A model generated the notes under the pieces. The model saw only the letters and a program-made list of their open reading frames with translations, did not search any database and had not been told where the DNA came from. Of a DNA stretch of 64,000 nt, positions 1 through 11,174 are shown piece by piece. A program made the position numbers and the translations under genes. The first letter of the stretch is position 1. Each line of letters opens with the position of its first letter. Source of the DNA: Tachypleus tridentatus (Eukaryota; Arthropoda; Merostomata; Xiphosura; Limulidae); assembly GCF_004210375.1 (NCBI RefSeq), contig NC_134834.1, forward strand, positions 145,919,009 through 145,983,008, given 5' to 3'.

Positions 1-125
1 GCCCAAGAGTTGTCGGTGAGTGGTGATGACTAGCTGCCTTCCCTCTAGTCTTACACTACTAAATTATGGACGGCTAGCACAGATAGCCCTCGAGTAGCTT
101 TGTGCGAAATACAAAATCAAACTTC
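1..125 (+). repeat. SINE family A, 3' part (cut by window edge)
   Basis: The central domain (GATGACTAGCTGCCTTCC) and the tail ending in GCGAAAT plus an A-rich run match the other family A copies in this window. The tRNA-like head lies outside the window. Confidence 0.85.
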
Positions 126-412
126 GTAGGGTGTGGATATACGAGTGTTTGTTTTGTTTACCACTACTTTGCCTCTTTTGATGGATCTTCACCAAATTCA
201 ACATGAAGATTCTTGTTTCCATGAAGAGATACATGTAAATTTACAGTTTCATATTTTGTGTTTTGCCTTTTCTATGAGAGTTTTCGGTTTTAAAAGAATA
301 TATATGTAACTTATAAATATAAATAACTTTCATGTCCTAAGATAACCTTTTATTAATCATGAATTTACATAACTTCCATCCAGCTCGTTTCATTAAATGG
401 ATAGGTTGGTTC

Positions 413-655
413 TTTGTTTTTAATTTTGTGCAAAGCTACAAGAGGGCTATCCGCGCTAGCCGTCTGTAATTTAGCAGTGTAAGACAAAAAGGAAGGCAGA
501 TAGTCATCAACACCCACCGTCAACTCTTGGGCTACTCTTTTATCAACGAATAGTGAGATAAACCGTAACTTTATAACGACCCGACGGCTGAAAGGGAGAA
601 CAAGTTTTTTGAGAAAGAGATTCGAATCCATCATCCTGAAATTACGAGTAATAAG
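413..655 (-). repeat. SINE family A copy, diverged
   Basis: On the minus strand this has a degraded tRNA-like head (B-box-like GATTCGAATC around 621-630), the 'contact' segment ATTCGTTGATAAAAGAGTAGCC, the conserved central domain and an A/T-rich tail. Divergence from other copies suggests an old insertion. The 105-codon open frame here is just the SINE read through. Confidence 0.82.
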
Positions 656-659
656 TATC

Positions 660-1085
660 ATAAATTTCATACATATTAACATTTAATTAAATCCTAAATT
701 AAAATTTCCCATTATTTCAAATTATAATACGTAACAATATATCACATGTTAGTATCGCTATAGAAGTTAGCATAAATTTTAATCCATAAAATGAGAACAA
801 CAATTGTAATTTATACATTGTTAGACGCACGTTACCACAGACTCGAGAGATAGAACATTACAGGTAATGAATATTCTAATATCATACAGTTGTGTATATT
901 AACCCTAATGAAGCAGTAAATGCGAAAGGTTTGTTAAATCTTAAAATACCTTCATATGTGTGTACTTATATATATATAGTTACATCTCTAATATATAGGT
1001 CGTTTTATTTTCTAAAGTTAAATAAATTCAAAGTTACTGCTGTTCGCTTATTTGAAATTGGTAAAATCAGTTTACTAATATTGTT
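660..1085. other. No feature seen
   Basis: AT-rich sequence. The open frame at 892-1203 has no recognisable domain and overlaps the likely promoter of the next gene, so I do not call it. Confidence 0.5.
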
Positions 1086-1089
1086 TAGA

Positions 1090-1097
1090 TATAAAAG
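1090..1097 (+). promoter_or_regulatory. Putative TATA box
   Basis: TATAAAAG lies 134 bp upstream of the ATG at 1231, which would leave a 5' leader of roughly 100 nt. The motif is canonical, but in AT-rich DNA it occurs by chance. Its position before a plausible first coding exon is the only support. Confidence 0.35.
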
Positions 1098-1230
1098 CAC
1101 TATCATAGCATATTATTGCAATAAATATTGTCTAACCCACAACAATACTCTCTTATTATCCGTTAGTAACGGATTTGTGCAGAATGAGTTCAATTTAAAA
1201 TAGTTCGAAAGCCAGAGAGAAACACTTGAC

Positions 1231-1444
1231 ATGTTGAAAAACGTTCATACGAAATCTAACATCTTTTTCGGAGTTCTTCTGGTGTGTCTGTTTGTTGTTA
1301 TTAAAACAGACACCCAGGAGATTATATTTCGAAAAAAAGGTTCAACAAAAGGAAAAATCTATGATTTAGATAAAAAGAACAACACTTATACTTTGATGTC
1401 TAATCCCCAATGGCGGGTCTTCATACGGAAACTAACCAACACAG
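1231..1444 (+). CDS. First coding exon of a small putative membrane/secreted protein
   Basis: I do not recognise the family. The exon encodes 71 residues: a basic N-terminus, a hydrophobic stretch at about residues 11-25 (IFFGVLLVCLFVVI) typical of a signal peptide or signal anchor, then a polar, lysine-rich segment ending WRVFIRKLTNT. A donor site (CAG|GTAAAA) closes it at 1444, leaving one base over (phase 1). Two downstream terminal exons, 2359-2615 and 3229-3611, both begin with two bases before a full codon, so either could be joined in frame. The start was chosen because the ATG directly precedes the hydrophobic segment and a TATA-like box lies upstream. What is seen is the exon structure; that it is one gene is inference. 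Confidence 0.5.
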
Positions 1445-2358
1445 GTAAAAAAACCAATTCTTCCTATATTAAATCTATTAGGAACCAGCAGTGTTTTAGC
1501 CAACCTGACAATCAATAATGATTATATTCTTTAACTCTCACATGATTTCAGTTTGGTCTGATTGTGCGTCCCGTTATAATATACATATGTACCGGCCCCA
1601 GTGGAACACAAAGTAATTTATTTAACACGTCAATGTTACTGTTTCGTTGGTGATAGCATGAACTTTCACTATTTTTGTCAGTGAATTGAAAAATATTAAC
1701 TTATAAGATTTTAAAATATATTACACTGATCATTGTTTGAGCGTTTTAATTATATATCGATATACTGAATAACTCAACTTCATTCGTACTAAATTAGGTA
1801 ATTCGTAACCAAGACCGCATTATCATGGTTTATAACAAAGTTGGTTTATCAGGTAAACATTCTTCTAAGGATGATACGATACCTTCCTACTGTAGATGTT
1901 GAATAAATTATGATACAAGAACCAATACATATTCTTGTTTTGATCTGTTCTGAAATGAAAAGCCGGGGGACTAACGTGGAACTTCAATAGAAATGATTGT
2001 GAGAAATATATCAGTATATGTTGGCCAATGATCTGTGCAAAAATAAAGAAAATTTAATAATCTTCAAATATCCTGTCGTTAACCGTTTTCTTGTCTTCTC
2101 TATTATAATAAGCCTTAAACTCATTTATTTTCACCAACAATTATTAGTAGCTTGTGCAGTAGTTAATTTAGCTGATTTCTACGCAATATAGTTTAGATGC
2201 TTTTCTGGATATGATTAAATCATTCAAGTGGAAAAGTTTAGATGATTTCAACAGTACAAAACTAACTTTTTAGAGATGATGCAGTTGAAGATATTTTTTA
2301 TAATAGCTTTCACATATACTTTCTCTTTGATTTATTCGATGCATGTTTTTTTTTACAG

Positions 2359-2615
2359 AACGTGGTAGTTCGATGACAAAAACAACACTGTCATCTCGTG
2401 GAAGAGATTTCAACATAACAACATACGAAGAGGAACTACCAACGCTGAAGGAAGAAGACAAGAACAGTGAATACGAAAGAGAAAATAATAGAAGGAACAT
2501 TATTCGTTTATTTGAAAATGCATCATTATTTAAATTTATAATTTTTTTTATTGCTTTTATGTTTGTGATGATTCTAATAAATGCATGTTTTAAGTATTAT
2601 CGCTTCGTATTTTAA
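2359..2615 (+). CDS. Terminal exon, copy 1: acidic linker plus C-terminal membrane helix
   Basis: The acceptor is a long T-run ending TTTACAG at 2358. The frame runs from an E codon completed across the splice (phase 1 with the exon ending at 1444). The protein segment is about 85 residues: Ser/Thr-rich start, an acidic region (EEELPTLKEEDKNSEYE), then a hydrophobic helix (FKFIIFFIAFMFVMILINA) and a short basic/aromatic tail ending in FVF before TAA. AATAAA at 2704 would end the transcript. With the signal-like exon upstream this suggests a small type I membrane protein. Function unknown. Confidence 0.5.
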
Positions 2616-3228
2616 ATGTTGTTATTTTTATCACTTTCTGTTTTAAATGTTGTGTTATTTTTAGCATGTTATGAGTGTATTTTATATGTTGTTTTTTTAT
2701 CCCAATAAACTTTTAGGTGCACGAAAATTGTATATAATGTAGAAGAACGTCACAAAGTGAATGGTCTCTCACACCTACATAGATATGAAGATCTAATGAT
2801 TTATACTAAAGAATGAACTATCCAATCATGTCCTACTGTTGATGTTGAATAAATTATTAGTAGCTCGTGCAGTAGTTAATTTAGCTGATTTGTACGCAAT
2901 ATAGTTCAGATGCTTTTCTGGATATGATTAAATCATTCAAGTGGAAAAGTCTAGATGATTTCAACAGTACAAAACTAACTTTTTAGAGATGATGCAGTTG
3001 AAGATATATTTTATAATAGCTTTCACATGTACTTATTTCATTAATTCGATGCGTTTTTTTTTTACAGAATGTGGTAGTTTCTCTTTGCGATTGTACTTTT
3101 TTTCAAGGACTCTTTGTAACCATCCTTTATAAAATTTCAGTCTTTATATATAATATTATTTAACTAATTTGCTTGTATTAAAACTGAACATATTTGTATA
3201 TTAAAAATATTATTCTCATAAATCACAG

Positions 3229-3611
3229 AGAAACCTTCAGCTATAACACCCCTTGAAACATTTCATGAAGCCAAGGATAACAAAGAATTATTCTCGAAAG
3301 AAGAAAGACACATCACAACAAAAAAAACCATAACTTCATATGAAGACATTTATCGTGCGATGACAAACACAAAACTGTTATCTCCTGGAAGAAAAATCAA
3401 CATGACAATATACGAAAAGGAACTGCCAATGGAGAAGGAAGATCGGAACAGTGAAGACGAAATAGAAAATTATATGTTCAACAATACAAGCAGCATATTT
3501 CATATATTTGAAAATGCATCCTTCTTTAAATTTCTAATCCTTTTAATTGCTTTTCTGTTTATCATGATTCTGATAAATGCATGTTTCAAGTATTATCACT
3601 TTGTATTTTAA
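3229..3611 (+). CDS. Terminal exon, copy 2: paralogue with longer N-terminal segment
   Basis: The frame is open from the acceptor at 3227-3228 (ATCACAG) through the internal ATG at 3360 to TAA at 3609-3611, so the exon encodes about 127 residues, not the 83 counted from the ATG. The C-terminal half is clearly homologous to copy 1: SPGRKINMTIYEKELP aligns with SRGRDFNITTYEEELP, and FENASFFKFLILLIAF with FENASLFKFIIFFIAF, followed by ILINACFKYY. The first ~43 residues, a charged Lys/Glu-rich stretch, have no counterpart in copy 1. The ancestral acceptor in this unit (TTTTTACAG at about 3067) is followed by a disrupted exon. Splice phase matches the exon ending at 1444, so this may be an alternative terminal exon. 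AATAAA is at 4054. Confidence 0.5.
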
Positions 3612-4051
3612 ATGTTATTGTGTTATTTTTATCATTTTATCACTTTGTATTTTAAATGTTGTGTTATTTTTATCATTTTATCACTTTGTATTTTAAATGT
3701 TGTTGTGTTATTTTTATCATTTTACCACTTTGTATTTTAAATGTTATTGTGTTATTTTTATCATTTTATCACTTTGTATTTTAAATGTTGTTGTGTTATT
3801 TTTATCATTTTATCACTTTGTATTTTAAATGTTGTGTTATTTTTATCATTTTACCACTTTGTATTTTAAATGTTATTGTGTTATTTTTATCATTTTATCA
3901 CTTTGTATTTTAAATGTTGTTGTGTTATTTTTATCACTTTGTATTTTAAATCTTGTTGTGTTATTTTTATCACTTTGTATTTTAAATGTTGTTGTGTTAT
4001 TTTTATCATTTTATCACTTTGTATTTTAAATTTTCTTGTGTTATTTTTATC
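3596..4051 (+). repeat. 44-bp minisatellite, 11 copies
   Basis: Unit starts fall at 3596, 3640, 3681, 3725, 3769, 3813, 3854, 3898, 3934, 3970 and 4014, so lengths are 44, 41 or 36 bp. The unit begins TCACTTTGTATTTTAAATG. Its first bases are the last codons and stop of the preceding exon, so the array is an expansion of the gene's own end and 3' UTR. Two degenerate units occur at the same place in copy 1 (about 2596-2680). Confidence 0.92.
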
Positions 4052-4204
4052 CTAATAAACGTTTGTGAAAATCATCATACAGTTAAAGTGCACGAAAATT
4101 GTATATAATGTAGAAGAACGTCACAAAGTGAATGGTCTCTCACACCCACATAGATATGAAGATCTAATGATTTACACTAAAGAATGAACTATCCAATCAT
4201 GTCC

Positions 4205-6235
4205 TTTAAAGATAAATACAAAAATATATTTAGTCTAAAATGAACCACAAATAAGATCTGACATCTAATGAAGTGAATTTTAAATATAAAATTATTTTTG
4301 AGGTGTATTATGTTAAGTTGATTGTTTTTCAGTTTTTAAATGATATACTTCACCTTTAACAATTTTCAAAGTGTTCTATATGTAAAGCATGCATATTACT
4401 TACTACACTAACAAAACCAAAGTATTTTTGATATGAGCAGAAAAGCTATGTCTGTTCAAAGTGGGAGGGTATCGAACTTTAACTCTTAGGCAGCATTTTT
4501 TTTTGTAAATTATGTAACCACATGTCAGTATAACTTACAGATCAGGTAACCGTTATGTGACTTTAATTTCCGGTCATCTGGTGTCCTATAACTCATACGA
4601 TATACCTTAGGCACGATAACTACTGTTGTGTCTTTGAGCATAACATTTTACTCAAATTGTTTTTGTTTATCCAGCTGAAATTTCAGCACTGACTCCAATG
4701 AACGGTATGGGCAAACGATGTATATTTCACATGTGGCATATATCCCAAACTAGAATACAAACCTGTGTACATTATATGCGTGGTCTGTATCCAAAATTAA
4801 TATACATGCCTATGTAAATTAAATACACATTTACTAAATGTCTTCACATTTGAAAATTTCAGGTCAACATGAAATGTACACTAGACTAAAGTATAAAAAA
4901 CAGGGGAAACTAGCCTACTGTAGATATTACATCAATAAAACTTGGTAATAAATTGTACTAATCATTACTCTTGATCACGTGTGTTTCAGTAGTAAACTCT
5001 GGGCCTTAAAATGTTACAAGCTACTGATTGGGCACAGAAAAGGTTACTCACAGTGTAGATCTGTGCTTCAACATGAACAAGTAAACTTATGTGGGACAAG
5101 TGTGATCTTGTTCTTCCCACTGAACGGTCAGGTTTCCTTTAAATGTGTTGTTGTGTCCTTTACCATAATACTTTCTGATAAAATAAGTCCTTTGAATCCA
5201 AAATTCAGCCAAAGTATTCCATCAATTGTAACACAGTGGTTCCGTAAGTTCACATTTGAAACTGAAAACATCTAGTTTGAGAGTGACGAAAGAAATAGTG
5301 TATGTAAAGCATGCATACAGCATTACAAAACAAAGGAAGTGACTACAAACTCAACAATACAAGCAGGTAAAGATACTCCTGCAACAGAAATTAGCAAGAA
5401 GCAGGATATCTACTATACACAACCATAGTTGTTGGTGAGCTATTCCAAATCCACAAGAATATCAGACATATTTTTGTAAGAAAGGAGTGAGCCACAATAA
5501 AAAGAAGCAAAAAAAACAGGAATATAAGAATGAGAGAGTGTAGAGCACAAAATTCCCAAGAAACTGGAAAACATTAACTGAAAGGTTACAAATAAATCAC
5601 TGCAAGTGGAGTTGAATAATGATAATCTATGGATATCAAAATACCTTGTGAAGGATTAGAGAACAGTGGTTCTAGTAGAGTGAAAAGATGATTTTGGTTA
5701 TTAACCAAAGAGTTATTGATTGAAAATTATGTAGCAGTGTAGTGTCAGTGTTTGTTCTCTTTCATTTTTAAAAAGTTATATCAATAACACTGGTTATTTT
5801 TCTCATTTGTTGTTACCTTCAAAAATAGATATTATTGTGCTTTTAATTTTCACAATAGCAAAGTATCTCAATAAATTACATTTCCAACTATTCTGTGTCA
5901 CAATTTTAAATTTTAAGCAGCTTTGTTAACAAAAAATAATTTTATTCCAAATATCTAGTGAACAACAGGACAATAAAAACTTTACCATACTCCATTCTTG
6001 GATTTCTGTTTGATTACACAAAAATGTATATTAACAAGTGTATTCTATGAAAAAATTTTCTGTATTTGTTGTTAAGAGTATCAACTGTTTAGGTGGAGAA
6101 AATTTTGATCAAGCATAACTTTTGCATAAATAAATTAAACATTTTATACAAACTTGAAATATATCTCAAACATAATTTTTAATAAAACATAACATAATAT
6201 AGTAGTTTGGAACAACATGAAACCTACTGATCCAT
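4205..6235. other. No supported feature
   Basis: AT-rich sequence with no domain I recognise on either strand. The 98-codon frame at 4979-5275 starts next to an acceptor-like site but shows no family signature and no partner exon, so it is left uncalled. Confidence 0.45.
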
Positions 6236-6239
6236 CTTG

Positions 6240-6660
6240 TTTGTCTCATCCTCTAAATTAAACTAAAACTATTTATAAATAAATTTTTAAAAAATCTTAA
6301 AGCTAGCCCTTATCATTCATATACTTTTCAAAATTTCTCTTAAAATCACTTTAAATTACTGCTTCCACGTCATCAGGCAACTCTTCCAAATAACTACTAC
6401 ATTAAGAAAGTGAAAACGACTCCCATCCTGCAGAAATTTACATTTACGTCTCTCAGTCCCACCATTCTCACCATGAAGTACAAAACAGATGTTGCATCAA
6501 CACTATCAATTTCATTAGTAGTCTTGAACATTTCAATCAGATTCCCTCTTACTATTCTCTTTTTCAAGACAACAATTGTATCAAGTGGCTCACATATTCA
6601 ATTTCTAACCTCCATCATATTCCTTGGCTAAATATGTCCTATATTAAGATCAAGAAAGTT
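6240..6660 (-). pseudogene. CR1/L2-like LINE, 3' end of ORF2
   Basis: Read on the minus strand, the segment RIVRGNLIEMFKTTNEIDSV (around 6500-6570) has the arrangement seen just before the C-terminus of CR1/L2-group reverse transcriptases, where an RR..RGDLI..YK pattern is usual. Stops and frame breaks follow. It lies head-on to the plus-strand RT fragment at 6880, so the two are probably separate insertions or an inverted pair. Confidence 0.45.
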
Positions 6661-6879
6661 GATGAAACAGGAGATTAAGACGTTGAAAAGGATGAATGCA
6701 GAAGATTGGCTGAAAATATAAAAATAACAGTTTGGATTTCTTTAAATATATAAAGTGTAAACAAAATGCCAGGATGCAGTGGAACCCTCAAGGGGTGAAA
6801 AGAAAGGTTTGTATATGATGATTACAAGATGAATGGGTTGTTAATTGTTTTTGCTTTTTATTCTCTTTCTACTATTGAA

Positions 6880-7335
6880 GATTTAAGCAGTATTCTACAT
6901 TTTGAAGATGGAAACAAAGATGGCTGCATTAATTCTGAGCTAGTCAAGGCAAAATTTCAAAGTTTAAAGGAAAATAAATCTATTGGCTAAATAATATTTT
7001 CCCGAGGGTTTTGAAAGTGGTTATAAACTGGATATGTCAGACACTTGCAACTATTTTTTGTCAGTCCTTCAACATTGACCATGTACTAGAAAGTTGGAAG
7101 TTAGCTCATGATGCTCCTCTTTTTAAAGGAAGTGAAGAATATTGTTTCAGTTATTATAGGTCCATTAGTCTTAAGTCAGTTATGTACAACTTTTTGGTAA
7201 GTTGCACAAAAGAAGCTTTGCAAAACCATTTAACAAAGTTTAGAGTTTCATTGGATTGTCAACATGATTTCACTAAGGGAAAGTACTGACTTACAAATCT
7301 TTTAACATTCTTGAAAAAAGGTTACTGTTGTAGAA
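6880..7335 (+). pseudogene. CR1-like LINE reverse transcriptase fragment
   Basis: Reading from about 6900, blocks in order resemble an RT finger/palm start: LKENKSIG (family: LK..KSPGPD), PRVLK, LATIFCQSFN, ESWKLAHDAPLFK, YYRSISLKSV (family: NYRPISLTSV), then QHDFTKGKY (family: QHGFxKGxS) and LTNLLTFL. In-frame stops interrupt after NKSIG and after KGKY. The catalytic D..F and ADD boxes are not reached. It is a dead, 5'- and 3'-truncated copy. Confidence 0.7.
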
Positions 7336-8870
7336 GGGGACTCTTAACATTCTTTGAAATATATAGAGTGCAAATCATTTTCAATTCCTTAGGGAAACTT
7401 GCAGGCATCTATTGATAATGCATTTCAGGTCAGGTACCTACTTGTCTTCTTATAAGACGTGGATAATAATGCTATAATGAATCTCGGAAGAAAGCCCTCA
7501 TAATTTCAAATGTTACAATATCATATTTCTTGGCAGTCAACATGAATGGAATGTAGATTCACAAATGTCCTTAATATCAGATACAGATGACTATTTGTAT
7601 TCACAAAGCTATGAAGCATTATTCAGATGAATGGGAAAACAATTTTAAGATCAAGAAATTGTTACAAATCACAATGAATACTCAAGAGCATAAACATTCT
7701 TTCTTTTTGGTCTTACACTGGATCTATCCATTGATTTGCTCTTTCTCTTGGTGAAACAGGGAAATTTATGAGTTCATATAATATTTGGTGAGACGTTAAT
7801 AACACTATAAACATTCTTGCCATGCAGATTTTTGGTCAATTTTAGAAATTTATCAGTCTAGAAACATCATCACTGATATATGAAAAGCAATGAACATTAT
7901 ACATATTTATTCTCTACTCTCAGAAGATTTGGGTTCGCAAAATATGCTGGGAATTGTGTTTGCCAGTAATCAGTTACTTAACTATATAGACATCAACAAT
8001 TTGTATCTAAATTATAAATGTCGAAGTCACTGGATCTGCATCTACTTTGTCCAAATAAAATAAAGAATATTCTGATTTCCTTACTCGGCTTCCACGTAAA
8101 AATTAACCAAATAGAACTATCTAAAATGGACTTACAATATGAAGTTTGAGGACATTATTAGACAATGTGTGGCGAATATTGCATATGACATGGCTATTAA
8201 AGACGTAGACATATATCCAAACAAAATCTGTTATCAGAATTTGAATTTCATAAAGATATTGATATGTTTGTTCATAATTTTGTTACAAGGTGATTTAGTG
8301 TAAAAATGTTTTTCTAGATATGCCTTTTCACATAGATCAAATATCCAACTGATTTTTAAATGAAGATTAATAAAGGGTTTTAAAATGAAAATACTATCAG
8401 AAAGCATTACATTAATCTGTTTTATATAGCAGGTATGAATCTTAAATCATGATAGCCTTAGTTATAGATCATGTGATGATTTATACTCTAATTACCTAGA
8501 GTTACTGCTAATAAATGGCTTCACATCATAAGATGCTGTCACTACATAACATAATTAGATTTGATTTATTCATGCAAACCTGTAATTATTGTCAATGATT
8601 CACATCACTTCCTCTGATTATCTGTCATTTCATTTTAGCAAGTTAAATTTAATATCTAATTAATCAGATTAATTAACTGTTTCAGCCATTATGCCCCAGT
8701 GGGACTTCAGAGTTCAATGACTCTTGTGTCTAATTAAAGAGTGATTAATTAATTGGGTGGTTAATGTATACAAGATATGCAAATTGAGATAAATAACTGT
8801 TCCATTCTTTACACCTTTATGTCCTTGGGTGATGTGAACTTACTTCTGTCTCCAGAATCCCATACTAACC
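7336..8870. other. No feature seen
   Basis: No coding signature on either strand. Around 8640-8760 there are several TTAATTAA/ATTAATTA blocks in simple AT-rich sequence. Confidence 0.45.
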
Positions 8871-8874
8871 ATTC

Positions 8875-8965
8875 CACTGGAAATCTGGTCTCGATAATTG
8901 TGGTGGGCAGAGCACACATAGCCCATTTTGAGCTTTACTTCAAACATACAAAGAGTCACAGACTA
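8875..8965 (+). repeat. SINE family B, 3' part
   Basis: It contains GTGGTGGGCAGAGCACA followed by an AGCCCATTTTGAGCTTT-type tail, the same block seen at 14.3, 41.0, 43.3 and 53.5 kb. The tRNA-like head is too degraded to place. Confidence 0.6.
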
Positions 8966-9130
8966 GATATTAAAGTATTGTCAATATTATAGCCTCATTG
9001 TCATTGGGTGGTCTTATAAACCTCATTTATTATGTGTAATAAAAAAACAACGTATTTCATAAAGAAAAGCAAATTATTGATGATTTTTTATTTTGGTGGT
9101 TCTTAGGCCTTCTATAATTCACGAGATGTA

Positions 9131-9307
9131 TCAGGACAACAACTTCCTAGCCTCAATTTCTATAGGCGACTTTACTAGTGTGTCCTCATATTGAGTAGCG
9201 TGATATCCACATAGTTGTCCAGCTGCTTCAGGTATCAGAGTGCTGAAATCACATAATGTGGAATCAACTTGTGTACATGCAACTTGTGTCTCTTTACTTG
9301 GTATCAT
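9131..9307 (-). CDS. Possible coding remnant, unidentified
   Basis: A 58-codon minus-strand frame from ATG at 9307 to TGA at 9131 has an ordinary, non-repetitive composition (IPEAAGQLCGYHATQYEDTL in the middle), unlike the biased peptides of most open frames here. The frame stays open upstream for about 20 more codons. I recognise no family. It could be a gene exon, a retroelement fragment or chance. Confidence 0.22.
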   Translation of the reverse strand: MIPSKETQVACTQVDSTLCDFSTLIPEAAGQLCGYHATQYEDTLVKSPIEIEARKLLS

Positions 9308-9309
9308 GT

Positions 9310-10895
9310 TACACGTGACTGGGACACGTGGATAGATTTTGCCACTAACATTTGTGTTTGTAAATTATTCTTATCACCACATATTCTTACCATGGTTGAG
9401 ACACAACTTATTGCAGGTGTCTTTCTGGATGGTCCTGGTTACCCAATTTCATCAAAATTTCCCTGTTTTCCGTGTTGTCCAATACCGTAAACTATAAGTT
9501 AAATATTGGACTTGGAAATTCCAAATTCTTGATCTGAATAAATTTTATGATTTGATGTGGGAATATACTGTGCAGGATAAGACTGTTACATACTCTTCTC
9601 AAAAGTGATCATTTTAAATGACATCACATTACCTACGCACCACCAAGCAATTTTACAAAGTAGTTTTGATGCATTCCGTTCGAATGCAACTTCATACGGG
9701 CTGAAACTGTCAAATGGCTGGCTGAGTTGCATATTCAAATTGTTTTAATACAATGTACTTAACATTATATTGTTACTCTTATGCAATATTGTGAAGTATA
9801 TGTATAAAAAATTAACATTTACAGACAAATCAATGGACTTGACAAGAATAATTATTACACTCTCATACATTTCTGGTAAAAAGGTGTGTCATAACAAATC
9901 GTAGTGCCTTATTCACTTATGCAAACGATGGTTATTTGCACCTTGCAAGAATGATACATGTTATGTCATGTTTTCCTCTTGAAATTACTTCCTTTGTCAT
10001 TTACTGTGCTCACCAATAATTAACCTATACTGTAACAACTTTATGTAAAAGGCTTGAAGTTGATTTTAGATTTCACATGTTAACAAATTTATCCCAAACT
10101 TGGCCTTCATGCAAATGGAAGACTACACAAAATCCACTTACATTGCACTAGGGCATTTGAAGGGCTTGTGGACAAATAGAATGGCTTTGATTGTCTCATC
10201 TTTCATGTCCGTTCTCATGAAAACTGATGTTTATATGGAGGTGTGACTAGAAACTTATGATCTTTCACCACCTTCATATTCTTCACAACCAGAAGATGTA
10301 ACCATATGAGACATCCCAGCAGCTTTTTATGTCACAAAGTTATATTTTGAAACTTTATTTTCTTTTTGTTGCTCCGTATTAACTCGAATGACATTTTGTG
10401 ATATTTTATTGTTCTTAACATTCTATTGTACAAGTTTCTTCTTCTGTGTAGAGCATTGCAACATCTAGTTTTCAGACTGCTGTGGTTTTGGCTCTGTATA
10501 ATTTATCAATCTCTCTATGCTTATATCTTTCTTGGGAAATGGTTGTGACATATTCCCCTATCCATAACAATACCAGTAGCATTACATTTATACTGAATAT
10601 GACATATATGCTAAATAGATTGCTAATAGAGTATCAGTTCCTATCTGCACAAAAGTCAATGTATTAATATATGCAAATCGTTCTTGTAAATTGCAGTTAT
10701 TTTTCTATATTATTGTCATAAATAAGCTGCATTTATATATTAAAGTTTCATGTCTATTAAATGTTACAGGTAATTTTTGAAAGTAGACTAAAACTTGCAT
10801 TTACCAAAATATGTTAACTTCTTTCCATAGCAATAAGTAGTTTTCTACAGAACATGATCATAATTCATAGAACTATCTTGAGTAATTCGATAATA
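9310..10895. other. No supported feature; scattered coding-like minus-strand pieces
   Basis: On the minus strand around 10100-10330 there are short readable pieces (FMRTDMKDETIKAILFVHK) separated by stops, which may belong to the same unidentified remnant as 9131-9307. Otherwise AT-rich with no domain. Confidence 0.3.
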
Positions 10896-10899
10896 AAAG

Positions 10900-11172
10900 A
10901 CCCAGCATGGCCTGGTGGTTAAAGCACTTGACTCATATTCTGAGGGTTGCAGGTTTGAATCCCCTTCGCACCAAACACGCTCGCCCTTTCAGCCATAGGG
11001 GTGTTATAAAGTTACAGTCAATCCCACTCTTCATGTGTAATATAGTAGTCCAGGAGTTGATGGTGGCTGTTGATGACCAGTTGTCTTCCCTCTAGTCTTA
11101 CACTGCTAAATTAAAGACGGCTAGCGCAGATAGCCCTAGAGTAGCTTTACGTGAAATTCAAAACAAAACAAA
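10900..11172 (+). repeat. SINE family A, full length
   Basis: Complete order: tRNA-like head with A-box (TGGCCTGGTGGTTAAAGC) and B-box (GGTTTGAATCC), the segment ending in CCAAACACGCTCGCCC, the central domain, and a tail with AAAACAAAACAAAC. The copy differs from others by many substitutions. Confidence 0.9.
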
Positions 11173-11174
11173 CA

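Larger units (their letters stand above)
2139..4204 (+). repeat. Tandem segmental duplication carrying two terminal exons
   Basis: Unit 1 (about 2139-2835) and unit 2 (about 2856-4204) share a near-identical upstream part (starting TTAGTAGCT.GTGCAGTAG), a related membrane exon, and a near-identical trailer (starting GTGCACGAAAATTGTATA at 2717 and 4089). Unit 2 is longer because it has gained a new 5' exon segment and a 44-bp minisatellite. Each unit has an AATAAA signal before the trailer (2704 and 4054). Confidence 0.85.

Noticed and set aside
3829..4055. Two overlapping 60-66 codon frames
   Set aside because: They are the 44-bp minisatellite read in two frames; their peptide repeats follow the DNA period.
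4979..5275. 98-codon plus-strand frame near an acceptor-like site
   Set aside because: No recognisable domain, no partner exon, and ordinary chance length for an AT-rich genome this size.
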